This document shows, one piece after another, positions 42,941-50,711 of a stretch of 64,000 nt of DNA. The translations under genes were made by a program, and so were the position numbers. The DNA is from Acidiphilium sp. C61. GTDB lineage: Bacteria; Pseudomonadota; Alphaproteobacteria; Acetobacterales; Acetobacteraceae. The stretch lies in the NCBI RefSeq assembly GCF_902712915.1, contig NZ_CACTIA010000005.1, forward strand, positions 2,318,001-2,382,000. Direction: 5' to 3'. Below the pieces are notes generated by a model. That model did no database searches, was not told the origin of the DNA, and worked only from the letters and a program-made list of their open reading frames with translations. How positions within the stretch are numbered: the first letter of the stretch is position 1; each line of letters begins with the position of its first letter.

Positions 42941-43046
42941 TAGAGCATCATCCGATCAGATGGAATCATCTGATCGGATAAAGATGCTCTATTTATCAAA
43001 AAGATAGAGCACTACATCCGATACGGAAGGATCGGAAAGTGCTCTA
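42941..43046. repeat. Composite palindromic repeat, unit 2 (A plus B)
   Basis: A copy (42941-42991) has perfect 9-bp ends tagagcatc / gatgctcta around atccgatcagatg / catctgatcggat. B copy (43005-43046) has ends tagagcact / agtgctcta around tccgat / atcgga. The last three bases on minus are the TAG stop of the substrate-binding-protein gene. Better conserved than unit 1. Confidence 0.85.
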
Positions 43047-44285
43047 GAACGTGAGGACCGGCTTTGCCGCGCCGGGGATTTTCGGATCGATGGTCACGAG
43101 CGCGCCGTTGCGCCATTGCTGCAGCGTGACGAAGCTTGCCTGGTTCTGGCCGCGCGAATCGAATTTGATGCCCCAGCCGTTTGGCAGGCTTCCGCGCGGC
43201 AGGTTGATGGCCGAGAGCGCCGCTGGCAGCTTTTGCCGCCGTCGCCAGGCCTCGATGGCGATTGTCGTGCCGACATGGGTGGTCAGGCTGGCGGCGCCGC
43301 GCGGCGGGGCGGCGTAGCGCGCCTGATAGGCAGCAGCGATTCCGGCGGCGGCCGGGCCGTAGAGCGGGTTGCCGATCACCATCGTATTGTCGATCGCCCC
43401 GCCAAGGGTCTGGCCGATTTCGGCAAGCCCGTAGCCTGGCCCCGTGCCGATGATCATGCGGGGACGCCAGCGCGCCTCCTGCATCGCCTGGTAGAGCAGC
43501 AGGACATGATCGGTCCGCCCGGCATGGATCAGCAGGTCGATCCGGGCATCCCGCATGCGCCCCACCTCCTCGTCGAGATCAGGTGCGGTCGTGGCATGGG
43601 CCATGCTGAGCGTCACCGGGAGGCCCTCCTGCCGCAAGCCCGCGAGCAGGATACCGGCAAAGGAGCCGTCGGTGGCGCCGATATCGAACAGCAGGGCAAT
43701 GCGCAGGCGCGCGGCGGTGGTGTTCCACCCGGGCGCCAGGATCCGCGCAATCGCCGCTTCGGTGGCCGCGGTGAAGGCCGCGGTTGTTGTGCAAGTCCGC
43801 CGCAAGATCCGGAAATTGCGCATGGTGATGCCGGCGGCGGGTGCGTCGAGTTCGACATAGGGAATCCCGGCGAGCTCGGCGGCGGCGGTCGCGGCGAAGG
43901 ACGCGGTGGAGGATTGGCTGCCAAGGATCATGTCGATCGACGGAGCCTTTCCGGCCTTGCGGATCATGGCCTGGATGGAAGCGTCGGGGTCAGCCGCATT
44001 GGCTCGTATCACTTCGATATCCGCGTCGATCCTGGTGCGGGCGGCATCAATGGCGAGTGCCACGCCGCGCCACGCCTCATCGCCGAGCAGCGTCTGCGGG
44101 CCGGTTTCGGGGAACAGCGTGCCGATCAGCAGGCGGCGGCGTGTCCCGTTGGCCACAAGCGGCTTTGCCGCCACCGCCGGCCGGAGGCCAAATCCCGCAA
44201 GGCCGATGCCGGCAATCACGCCGCGGCGGGAGAGCGGGCGGGTCACGCGCAAGCAGGGCGATGCGGTTGATCGATCATGGCTCAT
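43044..44285 (-). CDS. Tat-exported ABC transporter substrate-binding protein (type 1 periplasmic fold)
   Basis: A 413-residue protein with a twin-arginine signal (PLSRRGVIAGIGLAGFGLRP) and a Leu/Ile/Val-binding-type fold: LLIGTLFPETGPQTLLGDEA, MILGSQSSTASFAATAAAEL and LLIHAGRTDHVLLLYQAMQE. It should bind an amino acid, amide or aromatic acid in the periplasm, but no transporter genes are adjacent. The start MSHDRSTASP was chosen because it places the Tat motif at the N-terminus; a longer frame has no support. Divergent from the quinone oxidoreductase. Confidence 0.78.
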   Translation of the reverse strand: MSHDRSTASPCLRVTRPLSRRGVIAGIGLAGFGLRPAVAAKPLVANGTRRRLLIGTLFPETGPQTLLGDEAWRGVALAIDAARTRIDADIEVIRANAADPDASIQAMIRKAGKAPSIDMILGSQSSTASFAATAAAELAGIPYVELDAPAAGITMRNFRILRRTCTTTAAFTAATEAAIARILAPGWNTTAARLRIALLFDIGATDGSFAGILLAGLRQEGLPVTLSMAHATTAPDLDEEVGRMRDARIDLLIHAGRTDHVLLLYQAMQEARWRPRMIIGTGPGYGLAEIGQTLGGAIDNTMVIGNPLYGPAAAGIAAAYQARYAAPPRGAASLTTHVGTTIAIEAWRRRQKLPAALSAINLPRGSLPNGWGIKFDSRGQNQASFVTLQQWRNGALVTIDPKIPGAAKPVLTF

Positions 44286-44372
44286 ATATATAGGTGAGAG
44301 ACATGGCCGGATAGGCGCCGCCGACGCCGTGCCATGCCCCCGAAATCCAGCCGCCAATCAAGGAGACATCCG

Positions 44373-45374
44373 ATGAGCCATCCCGCGACCATGGAGCATG
44401 TCACGTTCGAGCAACCCGGCGGTCCCGAGGTCTTGTCGTTCGCGACCGGCCCCGTCCCGGCGCCGCGCGAGGGCGAGGTTCTGATCCGGGTCGCCGCTGC
44501 CGGGGTGAACCGGCCGGATATCCAGCAGCGCAAGGGCGCCTATCCGCCGCCGCCGGGCGCGAGCCCGATCCTCGGGCTTGAGGCCGCCGGGACGATCGCC
44601 GCCTGCGGCACCGGCGTTGACCGCTGGGCGGTCGGTGACAGGGTGACAGCCTTGTGCAATGGCGGCGCCTATGCGGAATACGTCGCGGTTCCGGCGGCGC
44701 AGTGCCTGCCTTGGCCGGAAGGGTTCAGCGCGATCGAGGCGGCCTCGTTGCCGGAGACCTATTTCACCGTCTGGGCCAACCTGTTCGACCTCGGGCGGCT
44801 GGAGCCGGGCGAATCGGTCCTGATCCATGGCGGGACATCGGGAATCGGTGTCGCCGCGATCCAGATGGCCCGGCAGCACGGTGCGACCGTCTATGTCACG
44901 GCCGGTTCGGCCGCGAAGTGCGAGGCCTGTGTGGGACTCGGCGCGACCGCGGCAATCCAGTATCGCGAGCAGGATTTCCTCGACGAGATCAAACGCCTGA
45001 CCGATGGGCGCGGTGTCGACGTGGTGCTCGACATGGTCGGGGCGCCCTATGCCAGCCGGAACCTGCGTGCGTTGCGGCGGTCGGGTCGCCTGGTGCAGAT
45101 CGCCTTCATGGGCGGCAGCGTGGCGCACGACATCGACCTGCTCCCCATCATGGTCAATCGCCTTACCGTGACGGGATCGACGATGCGCCCGCGCAGCACC
45201 GCGGAGAAGGGGGCAATCGCCAGCGCCTTGCGCCAGACCGTGTGGCCGTGGCTGGAGTCGCGGCAGATCCAGCCGGTGATTGCGCAGACGCTGCCCTGGC
45301 GTGAGGTCGCGCGCGCCCACCAGCTGATGGAAGACAGCACGCATATCGGCAAGATCATCCTCACGATCGCGTAG
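44373..45374 (+). CDS. NAD(P)H-quinone oxidoreductase (PIG3/QOR family)
   Basis: A 333-residue medium-chain reductase without zinc sites: QQRKGAYPPPPGASPILGLE is the PIG3/QOR signature, VLIHGGTSGIGVAAIQMARQ the NADPH Rossmann loop, and GGSVAHDIDLLPIM a typical later segment. It reduces quinones with NADPH. An AAGGAGA ribosome site 7 bp before MSHPATMEHV fixes the start. It stands alone between the substrate-binding gene and the AT-rich gap. Confidence 0.88.
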   Translation: MSHPATMEHVTFEQPGGPEVLSFATGPVPAPREGEVLIRVAAAGVNRPDIQQRKGAYPPPPGASPILGLEAAGTIAACGTGVDRWAVGDRVTALCNGGAYAEYVAVPAAQCLPWPEGFSAIEAASLPETYFTVWANLFDLGRLEPGESVLIHGGTSGIGVAAIQMARQHGATVYVTAGSAAKCEACVGLGATAAIQYREQDFLDEIKRLTDGRGVDVVLDMVGAPYASRNLRALRRSGRLVQIAFMGGSVAHDIDLLPIMVNRLTVTGSTMRPRSTAEKGAIASALRQTVWPWLESRQIQPVIAQTLPWREVARAHQLMEDSTHIGKIILTIA

Positions 45375-45633
45375 CGGCCGGAATCCGGCACATTACGGAT
45401 GACCGGCGCAAAATCCTGACCGGCCGTCTGCGGAGCTGACCGGCCCCTGAAATTCCCCACCGGAGATTTCAGGGGCTACCGCAGCCGAGACAGAGAAAAA
45501 TAAATAATAAGACAAATTCGACAATGCGGCTGCGTTAGTTGAAATAAGAGAAATAATCTAAAAAAACAATCAATATAGATTATTGAGACAGATTTTTGAT
45601 TGGGAGGTCAGACAAAAATCCTAATATGAGAAA

Positions 45634-45661
45634 TTCACTGATTTTGAGTTTCTTTTATAAT
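45634..45661 (+). promoter_or_regulatory. Candidate promoter of the first RTX-like gene
   Basis: TTCACT (45634-45639) and a perfect TATAAT (45656-45661) are 16 bp apart, about 110 bp before the start codon. A CAGGAG ribosome site lies 8 bp before the ATG. The perfect -10 box stands out in a GC-rich genome, but the AT-rich context raises chance matches. Confidence 0.45.
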
Positions 45662-45732
45662 ATAAGTATCGTTTTTGATATTATAACTTCCTATCTATTC
45701 TCTTGCTCGGAAACCCTGAACAGGATATTTGG

Positions 45733-45745
45733 TAACCATTGGTTA
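45733..45745. promoter_or_regulatory. Perfect 13-bp palindrome, possible operator
   Basis: taacca and tggtta flank one T in the leader of the RTX-like gene, 26 bp before its start. Read on minus with the next base it gives TTAACCAATGG, close to the TTAACCAT half-site reported for CtrA in alphaproteobacteria. The regulator is unknown. Confidence 0.35.
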
Positions 45746-45770
45746 AGGACGATTTTCAGGAGCTTTCGGT

Positions 45771-47012
45771 ATGAGTCAGAGTATTTCAATTGGTGGTGGT
45801 GTTAATAATCAAAAGCTGACTGGAATTGTGACGATTCCGACCAGCAATCTTACCCCATCGCAGGTTGCATCTCTCCAATCCTTGCTCAACGCGGATTTTA
45901 GCGCGGCGGCTCAGGGCACTGTCGACCTGATCGATTTCGATGCCGTGATCCCCCAGACTTTCAGCACCGCAGGCTCACAGTCTACCGGCGGGATTTATGA
46001 AGTCACCAATACCAGCGGAACAGGCGTAACTTCGCCTGGTAGCGTCAATGTTGCCGTCACGGTGCCGTCGAGCACGAGCAACGTAATCTTGCAGGCGCCG
46101 GGCACGATTTCGGTAACCGGCAATGGCCAGGCAAGCACCTACTTTATCGGGTCGCAGACTGCTGCCCTGATCACGACTGGCGGTAGCGGGGCCGGGACTA
46201 ATACGATCTACGGTTTGGGTGGCAATACGACGATCAATGCTGCTGGCGACAACCAGATTTCACTGTCCGGCGGCAACGATCTCGTCAGAGTGCTGAACGG
46301 CAACGACACGGTGAATGCGACCGGCTCAGCAACGGTTCGGGTCGGCATCCCCAATGGGTATGCCGGCTCTGTCGACTTCATCAACAATGGAACAGGCTCT
46401 GTGGTCGTTCTTGGGCAGCGCGGCTCAGTGACGGCCTTCGGCGGCAATGCCGGCGGTCTACTTTACGGCGGCACGGCCGGTAACAACCAACTGGTCGCTG
46501 GCAATGGATCGTTTACGCTGGTTGGTGGTGGTAACGGCGACACCCTCGCTGCCGGCTACAACGCGACATTCTCGACGTCCAATAACAACGACCTCTTTGC
46601 CGGCGTCGGCAATGAGACGCTGGGCGCCTCTCAAGCCACCAATAACAACCTGTTCGCTGCGGGTTCCGGTAACGACGTGATTTCGTCTGCCGGCGCGGGC
46701 GCTCAATATTTCTTCACATCCTCAAGCTCTTCGACAATTTACGGCTCGACAGTTACGGGTGCGACCAACACATATTTTGTCTCCAATTCCACGGCCGGTG
46801 GCGGAAGTTCGGTCCTCGAAAACTTCAACATGGCCACGGACCAGATGGTTGCACGCAACGGTGTGGTCATCAGCTCCGTCAACAATATCACTGCCAGCAT
46901 CTATCCGACCGGCGCCGCCGCTGTCATGCTGTCGGATGGTTCGCAGATAACGATGGTTGGTTACAACGCCAGCCAGCTTACGAAATTCGTTGGTGGGTCG
47001 GTCATCAACTGA
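45771..47012 (+). CDS. Asn/Gly/Ser-rich RTX-like secreted beta-repeat protein (paralog 1)
   Basis: A 413-residue protein without a signal peptide. After an N-terminal region (SQSISIGGGVNNQ, then VASLQSLLNADFSA) come degenerate nonapeptide-like repeats rich in GGN, GND and NNN (LGGNTTINAAGDNQISLSGG, GNETLGAS, GSGNDVISSAG), as in RTX and beta-solenoid proteins. The C-terminus (VLENFNMATDQM; VMLSDGSQITMVGYN) matches that of the 620-residue paralog at 52.4-54.2 kb and looks like a type I secretion signal. No secretion ABC genes are nearby. Probably a surface or matrix protein; function inferred. Codon and base use differ from neighbours. Confidence 0.68.
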   Translation: MSQSISIGGGVNNQKLTGIVTIPTSNLTPSQVASLQSLLNADFSAAAQGTVDLIDFDAVIPQTFSTAGSQSTGGIYEVTNTSGTGVTSPGSVNVAVTVPSSTSNVILQAPGTISVTGNGQASTYFIGSQTAALITTGGSGAGTNTIYGLGGNTTINAAGDNQISLSGGNDLVRVLNGNDTVNATGSATVRVGIPNGYAGSVDFINNGTGSVVVLGQRGSVTAFGGNAGGLLYGGTAGNNQLVAGNGSFTLVGGGNGDTLAAGYNATFSTSNNNDLFAGVGNETLGASQATNNNLFAAGSGNDVISSAGAGAQYFFTSSSSSTIYGSTVTGATNTYFVSNSTAGGGSSVLENFNMATDQMVARNGVVISSVNNITASIYPTGAAAVMLSDGSQITMVGYNASQLTKFVGGSVIN

Positions 47013-47018
47013 AGTTTT

Positions 47019-47056
47019 TAGAGCAACATCCGGTTCTGATATGTCGGATGTTGCTC
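47019..47056. repeat. Palindromic repeat, diverged family member
   Basis: TAGAGCAACATCCG and CGGATGTTGCTC form a 12-bp stem with a 12-nt loop, 6 bp after the stop of the RTX-like gene. It shares the TAGAGC end and the ATCCG core with the repeats at 25.4 and 42-43 kb but lacks the second TAG end. Confidence 0.6.
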
Positions 47057-47074
47057 GGAATCGCGATATTTCAG

Positions 47075-47105
47075 AAGCCTCGGGCCATAAACCCGAGGCT
47101 TTTTC
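47075..47105 (+). terminator. Rho-independent terminator of the first RTX-like gene
   Basis: A 10-bp perfect stem (aagcctcggg / cccgaggctt) with a 7-nt loop is followed by a T run. It lies about 60 bp after the stop codon, behind the palindromic repeat. Confidence 0.88.
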
Positions 47106-47225
47106 ATTGGACGAGTTTTGCGCCATCGGCCGATCCGATCGGATGTGGTGGCCTACGATATTGATAAACGGAGCATCATGCGGGACGTCATCGAGGGCGG
47201 CTGGATCCGCCAGACGAGATGCGTT

Positions 47226-48011
47226 TCAGCGGCGCAGCGCCATCCGGATCGGTCCTTCGCGGCGGCCGTGGGTGAACTGGTCCACCATCTCGTTGCCGCT
47301 GTTCATCACCCGCGCGGCGTCGCCCTCCCAGACGATCCTGCCATCCTGCAGCATGGCGATGCGATCGCCGATTCGCTGCGCGCTCGCCATGTCGTGGGTG
47401 ATGGTGATCGAGGTCGAGCCCAGGCGCTTCACGCAATCGACGATCAACCCATCGATCACCGCGCCCATGATGGGGTCGAGTCCCGTCGTCGGCTCATCAA
47501 AGAACATGATCGACGGCTCGGCCGCGATCGCCCGCGCCAGGGCCACGCGCTTCTGCATCCCGCCCGAGAGTTCGGAAGGTGAAAGCTCGCCGACGCTCGA
47601 ATCGAGCCCGACCTGTGCGAGAATGCCTCCGGCAATCCCGCGCGCCTCGGCGCGGGTGACGCGGCCGCGTGCCAGCAGCCCGAACGCGACGTTTTCCCAG
47701 ACCGGCCGGCTATCGAACAGCGCGCCGTTCTGGAACAGCATGCCGATCTGGTCGCGCAGCGCGCGGGCGCGCGCCGGCCGCGCGGTGAGCAGGTTTTCCC
47801 CATCGATCCAGATTTCACCCTCATCTGGCGGGATCAGGCCGAGAATGCATTTGAGCAGAACCGACTTGCCGGTGCCCGATCCACCGATCACGACCGTGCT
47901 GGTCTTCGGCATCACGTCGAGATCCACGCCGTCCAGCACGCGCTTTGCGCCGAAACTCTTGCGCAGACCGCGGATGCGGATCTTCGGCTCGGTTGTCCCG
48001 CCGCCGCTCAC
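47226..48011 (-). CDS. mlaF: ABC transporter ATP-binding protein, MlaF family
   Basis: A 261-residue ATPase: Walker A GGSGTGKSVLLK (43-54), Q-loop MLFQNGALFDS, signature LSGGMQKRVALARA, Walker B IMFFDEPTTGLDP. The FDSRPVWENVAFGL segment is typical of MlaF, which powers phospholipid movement between the membranes. The start is a GTG overlapping the mlaE stop as GTGA; the upstream open frame runs within mlaE and has no similarity. Confidence 0.9.
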   Translation of the reverse strand: MSGGGTTEPKIRIRGLRKSFGAKRVLDGVDLDVMPKTSTVVIGGSGTGKSVLLKCILGLIPPDEGEIWIDGENLLTARPARARALRDQIGMLFQNGALFDSRPVWENVAFGLLARGRVTRAEARGIAGGILAQVGLDSSVGELSPSELSGGMQKRVALARAIAAEPSIMFFDEPTTGLDPIMGAVIDGLIVDCVKRLGSTSITITHDMASAQRIGDRIAMLQDGRIVWEGDAARVMNSGNEMVDQFTHGRREGPIRMALRR

Positions 48012-48790
48012 GAGAAGAACGCCTGGGTCATGAGGTAGTCCAGTGCCAGGATCAGCACCGAGGCGGAGACCACCGCCGCCGTGGTCGCACCGCCAACGCC
48101 CTGCGCGCCGCCGCGCGAGCGGTAGCCGTGAAAGCATCCCATCAGCGCGATCACGAAACCGAACACTGCCGCCTTCACCAGGCCGGAGACGACATCGTTG
48201 CTGTGCAGGTAGTTCACCGTGTCGCGCAGATAGGCGTTGGGCTCGAAGCCGAGCCTGACGGTGGAGACAAGGAAGCCGCCGGCCACGCCGAGAATATCGG
48301 CGATCACCACCAGCAGCGGCAGGGCGATCACCCCGGCGAGCAGGCGCGGGGTGACGAGGTAGCGCATCGGATCGGTGGCGAGCGTGGTCAGCGCGTCGAT
48401 CTGGTCGGTCACGCGCATCGTGCCCATCTCCGCGGCGATCGCCGAGCCCGCCCTGCCGGCGACCATCAGGCCGGCCAGCACCGGGCCGAGTTCGCGGGTG
48501 AGGGACAGCACCACCACGCTCGCGATCACGCTCGAACTGTCGAACCGGGAGAAGCCGACATAGCTCTGCAGCGCCAGCACCATCCCGGTGAACACCGCGG
48601 TGAGAGCGACGACCGGCAGGCTCGAATAGCCGATTTCCATGAGCGCGCGGCCGAAATTCCGCAGATGGAAGGGCGGACGCACCAGGCCGGACAGGCCGGC
48701 GACGGCGAAGAGCGCGAGTTCGCCGAGCGTGGTCACGAAGCCGAGCGCAAGGCGGCCGAGTGCGGCAATCGGGTCGAGCACGAGATTCAT
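48008..48790 (-). CDS. mlaE: MlaE-family ABC transporter permease
   Basis: A 260-residue inner-membrane permease with about five helices. PVVALTAVFTGMVLALQSYV and LGPVLAGLMVAGRAGSAIAA followed by EMGTMRVTDQIDAL are the family signatures. With the overlapping MlaF ATPase it forms the core of a lipid transporter; mlaD and mlaC-type partners are not adjacent, though an MlaC/HpnM-like protein is encoded at 57.8 kb. Substrate could be phospholipid or another lipid. Confidence 0.9.
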   Translation of the reverse strand: MNLVLDPIAALGRLALGFVTTLGELALFAVAGLSGLVRPPFHLRNFGRALMEIGYSSLPVVALTAVFTGMVLALQSYVGFSRFDSSSVIASVVVLSLTRELGPVLAGLMVAGRAGSAIAAEMGTMRVTDQIDALTTLATDPMRYLVTPRLLAGVIALPLLVVIADILGVAGGFLVSTVRLGFEPNAYLRDTVNYLHSNDVVSGLVKAAVFGFVIALMGCFHGYRSRGGAQGVGGATTAAVVSASVLILALDYLMTQAFFS

Positions 48791-48798
48791 GCGCGGGA

Positions 48799-49872
48799 TT
48801 ATACCGATTTCACCACCCGCCGATAGCGCGGGCCAAGCGAGGTCAAAATCTCGTAGCCGATCGTGCCGGCTTCGGCGGCGATGGCATCGATGTCATGGCC
48901 CGGACCGATCACCTCGATGACGTCGCCAGGGGCGAGGGCGGGATGATCGGTGACGTCGAACGTCGTCAGGTCCATCGATAGCCTGCCCGCGACCGGGATG
49001 AGCTTTCCCCGCCAGCGCGCCGTCAGCCGGTTCGACAGCGACCGCGGCAGCCCATCGGCATAGCCGACGCCGATTGTCGCGATGCGCGAGGGCCGTGCCG
49101 CCCGCCAGGTGCCGTTGTAGCCGACGGTCTCGCCCGACGCGATCGCGCGGATTTGCAGGACCGGCGCGGCGAGGGTGATGGTCGGGCGCATCGGATTCGC
49201 TGCCGTCGGTGTCGGGTTGCCGCCATAGAGCGCGTAGCCGGGCCGGGCGAGGTCGGAGCCGAATGTCGGGCCGAGAAACAGGCCGGAGGAGTTGGCAAGA
49301 CTTGTCCGCAGCCAGGGGAATTGCGCGGCGAAGGCAGCGAAACGCCGTTGCTGTGCTGCGTTTTCCGCCGCATCCGGCTCCTCGGCGGCGATGAGATGCG
49401 TCATCACATGCGTCAGTCCCAGCCCGTCGAGACGGTCAGGATGGGCGATGAGATGGGCTGCCTCGTCACGATCGAGGCCGAGCCGGTTCATCCCGGTATC
49501 GACATGCAGGAACGAAGGCGGCGCGCCGTCATCGCCGGCCGCCTCGCGCCAGCGCATGCAGGACGCTAGCGAGCCGAGCACCGGGATCAGCCGATGCGCG
49601 TGCATCGTGCGCTCCTCGCCGGGCGGGCAGCCGTTGAGAACCGCGATCCGCACCGCCGGCAACAGGGCGCGCAGCGAAACCGCCTCATCGAGCGTGGCAA
49701 CGAAAAAGCTGCGGCAGCCTGCCGCGGCAAGGGCAGGGGCGACCAGCGCCGCACCGAGTCCGTAGGCATCCGCCTTCACCACGCCGGCGACCTCTCCCGC
49801 ATGGCGAGCGGCCAGTGCTTGCCAGTTGGCAGCGACGGCGCCGGGATCGATGGTCAGGGTCGGGTGGTTCAT
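48799..49872 (-). CDS. alr: Alanine racemase
   Basis: A 357-residue PLP enzyme making D-alanine for peptidoglycan. The PLP lysine is Lys33 in VVKADAYGLGA; HVDTGMNRLGL and IGVGYADGLPR (with the catalytic Tyr of the other face) are present. Length and domain order are normal. It lies 8 bp before mlaE and overlaps the EcsC-family gene by ATGA, in a dnaB-ecsC-alr-mla order. The dnaB-alr neighbourhood is seen in other proteobacteria too. Confidence 0.93.
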   Translation of the reverse strand: MNHPTLTIDPGAVAANWQALAARHAGEVAGVVKADAYGLGAALVAPALAAAGCRSFFVATLDEAVSLRALLPAVRIAVLNGCPPGEERTMHAHRLIPVLGSLASCMRWREAAGDDGAPPSFLHVDTGMNRLGLDRDEAAHLIAHPDRLDGLGLTHVMTHLIAAEEPDAAENAAQQRRFAAFAAQFPWLRTSLANSSGLFLGPTFGSDLARPGYALYGGNPTPTAANPMRPTITLAAPVLQIRAIASGETVGYNGTWRAARPSRIATIGVGYADGLPRSLSNRLTARWRGKLIPVAGRLSMDLTTFDVTDHPALAPGDVIEVIGPGHDIDAIAAEAGTIGYEILTSLGPRYRRVVKSV

Positions 49873-50711
49873 GCGGCGGTGCGGAACAGTTGCCGGCGCT
49901 CCCGCAGCCGGGCGACATGCGCGTCGAAACAGGCGCGCACCTGCTCGGGATCGTGCCGGCGCTCCAGGTCGCGGATCGTGAAGTGAACCTGCGCCATGGT
50001 CTGGAAATGGCTCATGAAAAGGTAGTTGGCGCCCGCCCCCGAAAGGGCGCCGACCAGTGGCACCAGCGCCGCCATCGCCTGTTCGGATAGCATGACGGAA
50101 AACCGCGCGGCGATCGTGCGCAGGAACAGCGCGAGCGGCGCGTGGGTCAGTGCGCCGCGCACCGCCCAGTAGCTGGCCTCGACCTCGCCCTCCTCGCCGC
50201 GGATCGTGCCGAAGCCGAACACTTCGAGGCAGGCGCGCCGCGTCTCGAAATCGTCGATATCCTCACCGTGGCTGCGGGCGATCTCGGCGATGGCGCGGAA
50301 CATCATCGCCATGGTGAACGGGATGTCGGCCAGCGCGAGCGGGCCGCCGGCAAGCCCCGAGATTGCCCCGCTCGCCGCAACGGCGCCGCGATAGACCCGC
50401 TCGGAAGCCGGCCCCGCGCGGCGTGGCGCGAGCCCGGCGCGCGAGGCGGCGAGCAGCGACCACAGGGCTTCGGAGGCGTAGTCCTCGATCGCCCGGCGGC
50501 TGTTCGGCAGGAACAGGTTCAGCGCGCGCTCCGCCGCCCCTACCGTGCCGCGGCCGATCCGGTTCAGCAGGCGGGCAAACAGCCCGTGCGCCGCGACATA
50601 GCGCGACGCCGCCTGCGCGATCCGTGCAAGATCGGCCTCGGGCAGGCCGGCGCAGGCATTGCCGCCGGATGTCGCCATCGCACGCGCTCCTTCGGTTCGT
50701 TCACCGCTCAT
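49869..50711 (-). CDS. EcsC-family protein
   Basis: A 280-residue protein with a helical, partly hydrophobic centre: GAVAASGAISGLAGGPLALADIPFTMAMMF, with a conserved acidic DIPF segment, and LVPLVGALSGAGANYLFM. It matches the EcsC family, whose Bacillus member affects an ABC transporter and secretion, but the biochemical role is unknown. It overlaps dnaB by ATGA and alr by ATGA. Confidence 0.8.
   Translation of the reverse strand: MSGERTEGARAMATSGGNACAGLPEADLARIAQAASRYVAAHGLFARLLNRIGRGTVGAAERALNLFLPNSRRAIEDYASEALWSLLAASRAGLAPRRAGPASERVYRGAVAASGAISGLAGGPLALADIPFTMAMMFRAIAEIARSHGEDIDDFETRRACLEVFGFGTIRGEEGEVEASYWAVRGALTHAPLALFLRTIAARFSVMLSEQAMAALVPLVGALSGAGANYLFMSHFQTMAQVHFTIRDLERRHDPEQVRACFDAHVARLRERRQLFRTAA

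Larger units (their letters stand above)
45375..45770. other. AT-rich intergenic region before the RTX-like gene
   Basis: A 396-bp gap. The first 100 bp keep the genome-like GC content and hold a hairpin at 45443-45476 (11-bp stem gcccctgaaat / atttcaggggc), perhaps a terminator of the quinone oxidoreductase gene. From about 45480 the sequence turns strongly AT-rich, unlike the rest of the window, and contains a candidate promoter, a perfect 13-bp palindrome and a ribosome site. A 69-codon open frame here looks non-coding. Confidence 0.6.

Noticed and set aside
45596..45805. 69-codon open frame in the AT-rich gap
   Set aside because: No ribosome site, overlaps the promoter, palindrome and start of the RTX-like gene, and its residues reflect AT-rich DNA.
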